Shown here piece by piece: positions 54,181-64,000 of a stretch of 64,000 nt of DNA. This stretch comes from Incurvaria masculella (Eukaryota; Arthropoda; Insecta; Lepidoptera; Incurvariidae), in the NCBI GenBank assembly GCA_946894095.1, contig OX335645.2, forward strand, positions 24,451,001 to 24,515,000, written 5' to 3'. Below the pieces are notes generated by a model, which was not told the origin of the DNA, did not search any database, and was given only the letters and a program-made list of their open reading frames with translations. The position numbers were made by a program, and so were the translations under genes. Each line of letters starts with the position of its first letter. The first letter of the stretch is position 1.

Positions 54181-56475
54181 ATTAAATTTACCATAATTTC
54201 CATACTGCAAACCGCTGATACAAAAATATTGATAACAACTTATGTAATTTAATTTAATTTTTTTTTCATTTTGGACATAAGCATCGAAGAAAATAGTTAG
54301 GTACATTCAGATTAAATTAAGAAAAACCTAACGATCGAAACGAAAATTGAATTACTATACCATTTAAATTTAAATCCCCATACACTTATACAAGTAGTAG
54401 ATATTAGATATTGATACATAACCTAGAAAGAGAGGGTATTTTTATACAAAGTATCTACTTATTTTAATCTGCGCCTATACATCGCAGAAATTTAAATTTT
54501 AATTACTTCTTTTGCTTATTGGTTAACAATTAGAGTCCATGACAGAATATTACTAAACAATCCAAATAGTAGACAAATGTTAAATATTGAACTGAACTGA
54601 GTAGCGATTTTTTGTGTTAAATCCTGTACCATGGAAGAACCTAATTTCCTTGCTCTAATTATTGTATGCATTTATTTATTTATTAATTTACTTATTAAAA
54701 GGAAAACTTACAGCTAACAAACAAGTTACACAAAATACACTAGAAATAAAAAAATAAGCCTAACAAGTTTTGCATAATAATTTTAATTAGAACATCCTTC
54801 ATATCAAACCAGACAAGGGCTTTATACTCCTGGCATGGTTGTTAAGTTCACGACGGCTTTTACAAAATTAAATACTTATTATAAATTATCAATTTTGTTT
54901 ACTTATAAGTAAAAAGTAATTTACATATTTAGCATTGAGGGTTGCTGGTTCATTTTTTATTTGTTTTTGTCTTAAATACTTCTACAAAAAACTGGTAGTA
55001 GTCGGTAGTGGTTAGGTTGAATTGTTAATCTTGTGGACGGAAACAACCTGTAAACCAGTGAGTTTCTTCACCGACTGAATGCTTAAAGAAATGTCGTTTG
55101 CATGTTCTGCTGGATTATTAAATTAATTAATCGAATCCGTAGATTATATCAGTTCTGAAATGAAAACATAAAATTAACTTATGAAAAAATATTATAGTAA
55201 AGCCACCGTTTCAGTCTCAAGCATGAAGGTTTTTTGTTTGTTGTAGCTTGGGCTGGGACTGATATTAATTAGTAAATGACAAATTATATCAGAAACCCTG
55301 CTGTATCGCTCTGAACCTGAATTTAAATATGAAGGGTAACAAACGGAGCATTTGAGAGATCTCGTGATTTCTAGACAGCGAGTATGGATAGACGGGAGTA
55401 GTAACCAAAACTTGATTGCACGGCGGCGGCAGAACCATTTTCATATACAATTACGGAAGCGCCGGCGAGTCAGATCCGTTACGAATTCGCTTATTACTGA
55501 TATTCTCGAGTTTGAACGACATGTATTCACATTCACAGTGTGCTATTTACTGAAAGAAAAAATCGATGTTTTTTAAGAAATGTTGATTGCATGTTCTGTT
55601 GGCTTACCTTAATATAAATAAGAAATAAATAAATAAATATTGCGCGTCCCGAATTTATAAGCGAAATTACTGCAGTTAGACGTATTGGACTTACTCGTGG
55701 CTCCGCTGCCGCCGCGCGCCGTACGAATGAGTGACAATCGCTCCTCGTGTCCGTCCATACTTGTTGTTTCTAGATGTTAAAAAATAATAACGTCTTGAAT
55801 ATTCTCGGTATTTTTTTGTCTAATTTAATAATCTAGAAGTAGAATTACAGTGCTTTACCAACAATAGTACCGAGATCAAGCAGATCAAGTTCAGGCAGTT
55901 AGAGATTATGACTATTGTTGGGGGAACTTTTTAATTCCCTAACTGACGCTAAACATAAATAATTTTGTGTCTAAACAAGTGATCTCGTTCAGGATCAGGT
56001 TTTTGAACAATAATGTTTAGTTTTTCAACATCTATTATGATCAATTTCGTTATGACGATTGATGATATGATGATTGCCATATGGACGCATTGCAAGTATA
56101 GTGTTAATAGTACTATACGTACGTTATTTTGTGCTATTCAAACTTTTCAATCTCTAAGGTCCTTCAATATATCCGGAGCAACTTTAAAAGATGGCTACGA
56201 GTATGTACCTAATAATTTACAAAAATATATTAAATATATAAAATTGAGTGAATTTAGGCAAACATTTCTTAGTCGTTCGTCGAATATAATTAGTAGAATA
56301 TTCGATAAATGACAATCATTTCTTGCATACCTTTAACGAAGTAAATAGTTATCGGATTTATTCACAAACCTAGAAATACAATGAAATTAATGCGATCAAG
56401 ATACAATATAATATTACCGTGGTGACAACTTTTCAGTTTAATAGTATTTATCTATAAATGTACAAGGATATAATA
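54181..56475. other. gene-free stretch
   Basis: AT-rich. LINE-like 3' tail at about 54668-54690. Open frames 55352-55576 and 56013-56312 (+) lack recognisable domains. Confidence 0.4.
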
Positions 56476-56790
56476 ATATTCATCGGGGCGCCGCGCCTGC
56501 AGCGGTCTCGCCTCGTGTGTCGGTCGGCGTGCGACGTGCGGCGTGTGACGCGAGCACGCGGGCTGGCTGCGGAGGTAGCGGCGGCGGCGGCGGCAGCGGC
56601 GGAGGTGGCGGCGGCGGCGGCGGCGGCGGAGGCGGCAGGCTCGCGGGGTACGAGTGCACCTCTCGCCGCGCCGCCATTGGTGCACTCACGCCCCTCCCAC
56701 TCGCCTCCCTCCCGCCTCGCCCCGCAGCCGCCGCCGCCACCTCCTCCCCATCCCGGGAACAACTCTGCTACATATCTGAGTAGGTGGCGC
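56476..56790. repeat. CpG-rich block with GGC/GGA trinucleotide repeats
   Basis: GGC, GGA and GCA triplets dominate 56574-56640; C-rich CCGCCG on the other side (56725-56745). Open frames in five registers coding poly-Ala, poly-Gly, poly-Arg and poly-Pro are products of the triplet repeat. Confidence 0.6.
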
Positions 56791-56890
56791 GCAATTGATC
56801 GTGTTCGATGATGACATTTAATAGTATTTTCAGATTCGCAGTCCACTTCGAGACAAGAGTATCACTACAAAAGTTTATAAAAAGATAAAT

Positions 56891-56966
56891 GCGTAGCGCC
56901 GCGCGTGCGTAGCGAGTTCACGCGTAGCAGTGCTACGCTCGAACTTGGTGCTACGAGGTTCGTAGC
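56891..56966. repeat. GCGTAGC cluster with a short palindrome
   Basis: GCGTAGC at 56891, 56907 and 56922, then inverted at 56932-56938; GCGTAGCA G TGCTACGC forms a 17-nt hairpin. Further GCTACG and CGTAGC words follow. Confidence 0.6.
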
Positions 56967-57199
56967 CCCGGCGAAAGTGGAGATGGCAGCGTTCTGTACA
57001 ATGTTGTATTTATATAATGTATAGTCATTTCTTTCTTCTATAGGTAGCCACTCCTACATGAATCTTCATAGTATTTGGCAGAGTCGACTAGGGCATTGGC
57101 CCAAACTCACCTCGAAGCCAACTGGACACTGGCCAAAAAAAAGGACAGAGGCCATAATTCAAATCAATCAATAAATCAATGGAAACGACTTACCATTGC

Positions 57200-57330
57200 C
57201 TAATTAATTTGAGGTTATCCAACGACGTCTAAATTGAAGTATTGTTATCTGATTTTAAATGAATCGAAACAATATTCTTTTTCTACACATTTGTCGGAAG
57301 CAGGATACCAACCCGTGACATTTGTATTTT
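57200..57330. repeat. second copy of the T-arm hairpin repeat, half length
   Basis: In reverse orientation it follows 27962 down to about 27845: TAATTAATTTGAGG, TTGAAGTATTGTTATCTGAT, ACATTTGTCGGAAGCAGGAT and CCCGTGACATT. The opposite arm is missing or diverged. Confidence 0.5.
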
Positions 57331-57889
57331 TATAATTACTGTTATGATAAAATTTGTCTCAAATAAATATAAAATGTATTGAGTACACTGAAACATTAAA
57401 AAGGAAAACTGTATTTTAGGGTTCCTTGTAATATATCTCTCCGTCCGTTCGAGCACGATGACTCGGAACGCGGTATAGTTTAATTTTACAATTAAAATCT
57501 ATCACCACATCTCTTTGTAGTAAGCAAATTCTGCCTGAAGGCAAGGTATAGAAATAAGTTTATATCGTTATGAAGATGGAAACACTTGAACGAGGGTTAA
57601 TATTGAAATATTTAGTTACTCAATATTTTATCGCTATAAATATATCATTATTCTAAATTAATGCAAACCATTACATTGCAGTGATCTTCAGTGGTTTTTC
57701 AAATATTTTCATAATCATATGTATTGTATATCTTAAGAAATCACATTTGTATATTTTCCTACTCGATTTTATTTTTATTTTTATTATTTATTTATTTATT
57801 TATTAATAGGTTCACAAACATAGTAGTACACAGGATACACTGAGAATCTAGAAACTATGAATCAACCGAGCTGCGATCTCTCTGCGGCT
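57331..57889. other. AT-rich stretch upstream of wingless
   Basis: No gene. A (TTTA)n LINE-like tail lies at 57778-57803. The sequence turns sharply GC-rich at about 57890. Confidence 0.4.
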
Positions 57890-58127
57890 AGATAAGTGCC
57901 TACTCGCGGTGGTGGAGGAGCCCGCTCGCCCCACCCGCCGGCGGCCGCCCCGCCCTGTCACCCCCCCCCTCCTCGCCGCGCCCGCCGCGCACGCCGCGCG
58001 CGCCCGCCGGCCCGGCACAGTCAGCCTCCGAGCGCCAGCGCGACGCCTCGCTCCCTCCGCTCCCGACCGAGCGACGTGCGCGATGTGAGCAGCCTGCAGC
58101 GGAGCGCGCTCATGCCCGCCACGCATC
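57890..58127 (+). promoter_or_regulatory. wg: wingless promoter-proximal region and 5' UTR
   Basis: Strongly CpG-rich sequence ending at the exon 1 start codon. The transcription start cannot be fixed by eye and no TATA box is obvious. An in-frame stop (TGA, 58086-58088) precedes the start codon. An out-of-frame ATG at 58112 overlaps the coding start. Confidence 0.6.
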
Positions 58128-58231
58128 ATGAAGTGCATGTGGATTCTAGTGATAATGTTTGTGTGCGTCCGCTGCGGCGGGGGCGCCGGCGCCGGCGGCA
58201 AGCCGCGCCGCGGCCGAGGCAGCATGTGGTG
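58128..58231 (+). CDS. wg: wingless (Wnt1), exon 1 coding part
   Basis: Wingless is a secreted, lipid-modified Wnt ligand acting through Frizzled receptors in segment and appendage patterning. Exon 1 codes 34 residues plus two bases of a 35th codon. ATG 58128 has A at -3 and an in-frame upstream stop at 58086. Residues 4-14 (MWILVIMFVCV) form a hydrophobic signal-peptide core, followed by a Gly/Ala-rich stretch. KPRRGRGSMWW then matches the conserved start of mature Wnt1 proteins. The exon ends at a GTGAGT donor (58232-58237) that splits the last Trp codon (TG|G, phase 2). The next exon would begin with the GIAK-like part of Wnt1; no such exon is found before 64000. Too short to appear as a long open frame; recognised by motif. 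Confidence 0.92.
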
Positions 58232-58684
58232 GTGAGTACCCCGACCTCTCTCTTGCCGACCTTCCCGCGCCTCTAATAAGCATTTTATGAAAGAACGCCG
58301 ATGATAGACTCCGACGCGGGCGCATTAAACACTGTTTATAACTCTTTTTATTGCGTGTCAATAATAACGAGACGCGAGCGCGGTCATTAACGAATGAGCC
58401 GCGAACTCTTTAGTGCCTCGTAAATGAAGATTTGTGCAGCGCGAGCTCGTTGCGCGCATCCTTCACCTGCGCGTGCGCCGGCCTCCGCGCCGCCTCCGCG
58501 CCGCCTCCGCGCCGCGGTCGCAGGTCGGCCCCCTACAAAGTACGAGGCGCGTCGCCGATTATTTATTTACATAGACATTAAGTATTGACCTACTCGGCGA
58601 ACGTTAACGCTCAAGTTTATGATCGGGCTAATGCTAGATTATTAGGTTTTACGTGTGTCGCTCGGCTCTCCCGCCGTCACGCGG

Positions 58685-58702
58685 CGTGACGTGACGTGAC
58701 GA
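58685..58702. repeat. GTGAC pentamer run
   Basis: CGTGACGTGACGTGACG with TGACGTGA words that resemble CRE half-sites, inside intron 1. Confidence 0.5.
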
Positions 58703-60271
58703 GACGCGCGACGTGACACGAGCCCCCGCACCTGTGACTTCGCTCATATCAAACTATTTGAACAATATTTAACTCGGAAGCGTCTCCGGCGATAGACGAG
58801 AACATCTCTTCCAGGCACCATAATGATGAAGAAAGTGCAAGAGAACATAAAATATACTGAATTCTTTCATTGTCTAAGCGTGAGCGTGAATATTTTTGCG
58901 AAATTGATTTAAAAACGCGATTTAAATGTAGTTGAACAAAAAAAAAAAACATTGGAATGGGATATCTAAAAAATTTAATATTCACAAATAATCAACATGT
59001 ATTTAGTTCATTCCATTTCAGGTGAATCTGTTTACTAAATTTCTAATTTTACTTGATAACTAAAGAAATTTTTCGAACACGGTGCACCGCTTAAAAACTG
59101 CAATTATTATGAATGTTACATAAATGTGTCGCTACTTTCCAAATATGTTTCCAAACAAAGTTAAATATTTGCGAATTTTATTATCAAAAATACTCTCTTA
59201 ATAATGTCTTCCTAAAATCGAGATTAGAGACGCTAAGTGATCTCTTTGGCAAAGAGGAACTAAACCAAAATTACTTAAGCAATAAAACGTATTGACAATG
59301 ATATTGTAATAAAACACAGTCGTCTGTTGCGTACGAACGTGGCGGATGCCTCCTTGACAACGGGCTGAACGATCAGCTCGAAGCGTCGGAGAATGTCTCC
59401 TCCTGCCGCGTGAAAAGCCGTAACATTTTCCAAATATGACTATAAGTTTGGGCGGGTCTAACCGCGCACGCGATCTGTGGTCCGGTGCGACGCCTCGCGC
59501 GTTATCTGGCGACGGCGACGTCTCGGCAACTTTCTTCCGTAAATATTTTACAAAACTTAACACATTGTACCCACTCACCTAGTTATTTGCTCAGTTAACT
59601 GTTCACGCCACGCTCAGTACAGCACGCACCGGCATTCAATCGCAACACGGCTCAATAGATGCGCTCAAATTACAACGTGCAAGGCTTTGTTCCCTAAATA
59701 CCAAAATTACCTACGTGATAAAAATATTCAGCTCTATGATGTAGTTGACCAATGAAAAAAAATTATCAACATTATTGAGGCCTAATGAATAAAGTAAATG
59801 TAAACAATTTTAAAATAATTCAGTGTGACGATAAGGGTTCAAAAGATTATAGGAATAATCAAACCATACAAACCGCATTACATCGGGTAAGTGGTTCTCA
59901 AATTATAAGCAGATAGATAAACTGCAAGACAAGAAAAGAGCTTTGATTTTAGAAGTAATCCGCAATGATCATCCATACAGTTTTACAGTTCAAGCAGGTG
60001 AAGCAGAATAAACAATATACGTATTCGTAGGCAATTTAAACGAAGCATTAATCTTAGGTGCTAATAAAACTGATCGCTTTCGTGAAATGGATAAACTAAA
60101 ATGATTAGTGTGTCTTTAGTGTCTTTAAATGAATAGCGTGGACAGTGGCGGCCGCCGTCGCCGGTACCGGCTCAGATCAAAAAAGGAACGAGATGTGCCA
60201 TCTAACGCGCCTGCTGAGACCAGCTGTGGCCAATTTTCTAAAAGTAACAAGAAAACTCTTTACACGAGTTT

Positions 60272-60485
60272 AAGGCATTCAAAAGAGTAGATGCCACATA
60301 CAAACATTGTCGCAGATGTATTGGAGGGTTTATGTGGGTGGGAACCGACTAGGCGAATGCGTTTTGGGAGCACATAGGCGCGGAGGTGGGGCCCGGCCAT
60401 AAGATCCAGATGATTATATGCAAAAATTGTCCATAGAGCGCGGCGCACCACGTCGCAATTAAGGGCCACATGACACTTCACCTTC
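60272..60485 (-). repeat. dispersed repeat, partner of 40785-40925
   Basis: On the - strand: AAGTGTCATGTGGCCCTTAA, ACGCATTCGCC, GGTTCCCACCCACATAAACC, in the same order as the + strand at 40785-40925. A 73-codon frame is open here but interrupted in the other copy. Confidence 0.5.
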
Positions 60486-63198
60486 CTTTTCTATTCTGTC
60501 GTCCCCGGTGATTATTGTAAAATTATTGATGGCGTCGATTACCTCCGCCCGGAGTAGACGCGGCGGACGGCTCACGGCTCTCGACTCTCGGCTCCAACAT
60601 TGTCGACAATATATCAGTTCATTTGTCTAAATTAGTGGGCATTTAAATATGAAGTCCGTTTTGTGGATTCAATCGCAACTTTACTGCTGTGAAGTGTTCG
60701 TTCCTAAGTGAACGAGGACCGGTCGCCGGTCGCCGGTCGCATTACGGACGAGTGCTTTCGTCGTTAATTATCGGCCTATTTTTATTAAAATTATTATGAA
60801 AGGTATAATTGGCGAATTATTGCTTCGCAATTTCAGCTTTACCGCAACGTAGTTGCAACTAAATTTCGCAGTGACTTTATTTCACGATATTGTGATGTAA
60901 TATTAACACCTTCACTCAATTATCGAATGGAAAAGCCACCTACAAAACCACTATAGAAAGTCTAGTACGCTGAATGGCTATGTATCTGCGCCCTTTACTG
61001 TAAAAAGGTTTATTTAAAACTATCTTTGGACTTCCATGGATGTCAAATTTTGCTAGTTGGGTGAGACCCGTTTTTGACTTTGGGTGTGTAAATATGTACA
61101 TGCATGTAATGTAAGTAAACCTTATTATATCCAACGCAGACGCTTGCTTTTGCAAATTATTATAAATTCATTATTTTTATTATAAATGAGAATAGTAAAC
61201 TTCTTGTTGCAGACCCTACATTTGTTTTTATAGATAATTCTGGCTTCCATCCATACATCTTCCAGTCCAGAGTTTTAATAGTTTAATAATTACAATGAAA
61301 TACTTATTAACTTATACCTACTTTAAAATAGAAGACATTAGAACGCGTTTTTATACACAAAGTATAGATTTTGAATAAGAAATTAGATGAAAAGTAAATT
61401 GCTGAGTTATAACATGTAAATGAATCTATAAAATATATTTTGATATGAAAGGAAAGGTGAGCGTTTATATGTCGAACATCCTATTAAATTAGTAGCTTTA
61501 TAGATTAAAATATATTCATTTTAATTTAGACACGTAGTAAATCATCAGTAAAAAGTGAATAGTTTTAATGAACCCAAAACACACCAACTAACGTTATTTG
61601 ATGCCTTTAGCTTTCTAACCACCGTGTAGGTGTGTATGTAGTATGAAATGTGTTGACATTGTGTTTACGATCGCCTTAGTGCTCGCACCTCCGATATTAA
61701 CTGTTTGGCATTCATGGCATAGGCCAATAATTTAGATGGCTTACAAAAAGCCATTAAACTTTTATGATCCAAAAGGTTACAAACATTTTATCTGAAATTA
61801 CATTCTCGTCGTTACGTGCCCATGTTATTTGGGTTACGTGAACCCGGCAGAGACACGGCTTACATGTTAAACTATTAGGGTTACGTCAATCCGGCAAAAA
61901 ATCCCTTTTGTTAACCTGGCAAATTTCGCAGTTTGTAAATTATTCGACGCGGTAAGCATAACAGAAGCGTTTTACATAACCCCTAATCTATTGTTAAGTC
62001 AGTAAGGAAGAGTTAAACATTCTCCCTGCAGCGGGATCATGTGCTTAAGTGATTGCGAATGTAGTGGAAATCTGGGGAAAACAGCAGATCCATTTCTCTA
62101 GTTACTATGTATTATAAGTAACCTACCAGTGGTACCCAGCAAAGTTTCCTTGAAATTACAACATTGGTTTTCTGCAAACAGAAAAAAAAAATTGCTGGTG
62201 GGTAGTAAAATTAAAAGTAATTTGTTTTTATGAAAAAAATATATTTATTTATATTATTATAGGGAGTATTATGATGCCGATGTTTTAGTGGTGTTAATTT
62301 ATGGTGCAATATCTGTCTTAGTGAATAATTAAGATCGTACAAAATAATGTTTTTACAAAAAATCAAAACCATGCGCAATGTACAATAAGCAGATCGTCGA
62401 ATTTTATAGAAGAATGATTTATTTCACGGAAAAGAGTTTTTTTAAAAAACAAATTTTATACATTGTGCTTACGCATTCAATTGAGTGCGTTTTTGTCATA
62501 ATAAATTTATATTTTTAAGTGGTATAAAGCAACTCAAAATGGTTTAACCACACATGGTTATATTTCATTTTTTGTGAGTAATGTTTGAGATAATTTAACA
62601 ATTAATTGAAGTATTAAAATACGTCACTACTTAAGCGTTAAAGTTGGCTCGGTTGCATCGAAGTTAAATACCAATTGCATTGCATGTTAAAGGGATATGC
62701 AACGGCCTTTATCACTTTGAGAAAATTCCAACCTGTCTCGTCGGACGGCGGCGCGCGGCGGTGGCGGCGGTAACGCGTGTCGCATCCCAACCGCTCGAGC
62801 TATCAGATGCTCGATTCAGCTTCACCTTCAGACGAACTTCACACCTCGCCTCTCTCCGTGGGAGCCACTTCAACCTAGCCTCACAGACATAACTCTTGGT
62901 ACCCTGAGTGCCGGTGCAATGTTTAGGTCGTTTGGAGGCCACACTACTTTCGCTTTTCGGTTACCCAGACGTGCAAGCACGCATTATTTAGCGTACAGTT
63001 TATACGCGATTTGAACAGTTTTTACGTTCACGTTTTTTTATTACTTGTTTCATGTGGTCATGGTTGTAACATCATTCTAAATTGGCGTGCCAATAATTCA
63101 TTAAAGAGTGATCTGATTGTTTTGTCGTAACAGGAAGTAATACAATAAACACACTAGAAACTCATTACATAATAATATGCCCATTTAAAACGATTTAA

Positions 63199-63554
63199 GG
63201 CTGTTCCGACCCATATAAAGTTGTTTGCACACATAACGCAAAAAGTATTGCACTTTAAGCCACGAATTAATAATAAAAGTTTAATATAGTCATATTACTT
63301 GCAGCGAAAACAATTTCACAATTTCAGGATTATTGATTTTTATTTAACAGCGCCATCTAACGGTGTAAAACTTCTAATCGGCAATTACAACGAAACCATT
63401 AAACCTGAAATTGTGAATATGTTTTCGCTGCAACTACTATGGCTATATTTAATATTTTTGACGAATTCGTGCCTTAGTCGACATTTCATCCCACTAAAAG
63501 TGCAATACTTTTTGCGTTCTGTGTAAAAAAAACATTCTATGGGTCGGAACATCC
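63199..63554. mobile_element. TTAA-flanked MITE, second copy
   Basis: TTAA at 63195-63198 and 63555-63558. The left end GGCTGTTCCGACCCATATAA matches the right end of 6998-7361 inverted; the right end ATGGGTCGGAACATCC matches the left end. The interior is palindromic, with GCAGCGAAAACA / TGTTTTCGCTGC as inner marks. Open frames on both strands are shadows of the palindrome. Confidence 0.8.
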
Positions 63555-64000
63555 TTAAGTAAATAATATGGTTCCCTTGATGCTGTTTACACGCAATACA
63601 ATACTCAATCTCTGCTCCTAGCTGCGATACATAAATAAAGTGAGCGCTCCAGTGCAGTGGGACGGGGCGCATGCGCATGCAAATGTGATGTCGTGCTCCG
63701 GCACAGTTTGTCAACTTGATTGACGGCAGATTAATTATCATAAACGATAGGAATTAGCATCAATTACCTGAATTTGCATACAGAGCAGCACTTGCCGCGG
63801 TCGTACCGCCCCGCCCCGCCCCGCCCCGCCTCGCCCCGCCGCCGCTGCGGAGCCTTCCGTTCGCTTGCGACGACTATGTGCATTGCCTTTGTTGCAAGTG
63901 CACTGTTCTGAACTAAGAATCGATCGTCAAATAAGCGTCGAAAGGAAAAAAACAAATTAAAACTGGACCCATAGATTAAGTGAAGTTAAAGAGTTTTTTG

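Larger units (their letters stand above)
58232..64000 (+). other. wg: wingless intron 1 (partial)
   Basis: Starts with GTGAGT; no acceptor with Wnt coding sequence is found before the window ends, so the intron exceeds 5.7 kb. Contents: CpG-rich patches 58435-58530 (an 11-bp repeat GCCTCCGCGCC, three times), 58640-58735 (GTGAC pentamers), 59310-59550, 60130-60600, 62740-62800 and 63800-63860 (CCGCC repeats); AT-rich DNA between; a MITE at 63199-63554. Open frames in it have no recognisable domains. Confidence 0.7.

Noticed and set aside
56448..56846. Five overlapping open frames rich in Ala, Gly, Arg or Pro
   Set aside because: All are translations of GGC/GGA triplet repeats in different registers.
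57848..58276. Long frames on both strands over the wingless start (125 and 126 codons)
   Set aside because: GC-driven shadows; the real product uses another frame and stops being open at the splice donor.

Overview
The window reads as nuclear DNA from a lepidopteran (moth or butterfly). Evidence for this is an interstitial array of the insect telomere repeat TTAGG, an AT-rich background crowded with repeat families typical of Lepidoptera, and one recognisable host exon. That exon is the signal-peptide exon of a Wnt1/wingless gene on the + strand at 58128-58231. It ends in the conserved residues KPRRGRGSMWW at a canonical GTGAGT splice donor. No other host protein exon could be supported. The window is therefore best described as about 58 kb of upstream, probably regulatory, DNA of wingless, then exon 1 and more than 5.7 kb of intron 1.

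Layout. 1-8 kb: fragments of a hairpin-ended repeat (called the GTTCCG repeat here), SINE copies, a compound inverted-repeat block at 2764-4050 with TTAGG repeats in a hairpin loop, and a TTAA-flanked MITE at 6998-7361. 8-14.8 kb: SINEs, LINE 3' ends, a strong hairpin (12124-12185) and a pair of CRE palindromes (12591-12625). 14.9-22 kb: a 5'-truncated LINE whose 3' untranslated region was split by a young Gypsy-type LTR retrotransposon on the - strand (15073-20846). That element has two apparently identical 284-bp LTRs, gag-protease-RT-RNase H-integrase, one reading-frame break and a 19-bp minisatellite behind pol. 22-35 kb: LINE debris, two arrays with 10-bp periodicity, SINEs with tRNA-like or 5S-rRNA-like heads, a hairpin capped by a tRNA T-arm (27792-27957) and a three-level repeat nest (32292-33078). 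35.5-36.8 kb: a mariner transposon with an open transposase. 37-54 kb: a foldback element, a TTAA-flanked element whose empty site can be inferred, a decayed LINE, further SINEs, GC-rich islands and a triple E-box site. 56.4-58.2 kb: GC-rich sequence leading into wingless exon 1.

How it fits together. The host content appears to be wingless and its control DNA, with GC-rich islands standing out of an AT-rich, transposon-filled background. Most other features are mobile elements. Their nesting gives a relative order of insertion: LTR element in LINE, SINE in GTTCCG repeat, TTAA element in GTTCCG repeat, and GTTCCG repeat in an ACCGACTTC repeat in an older GTTCCG repeat. All alignments were made by eye.
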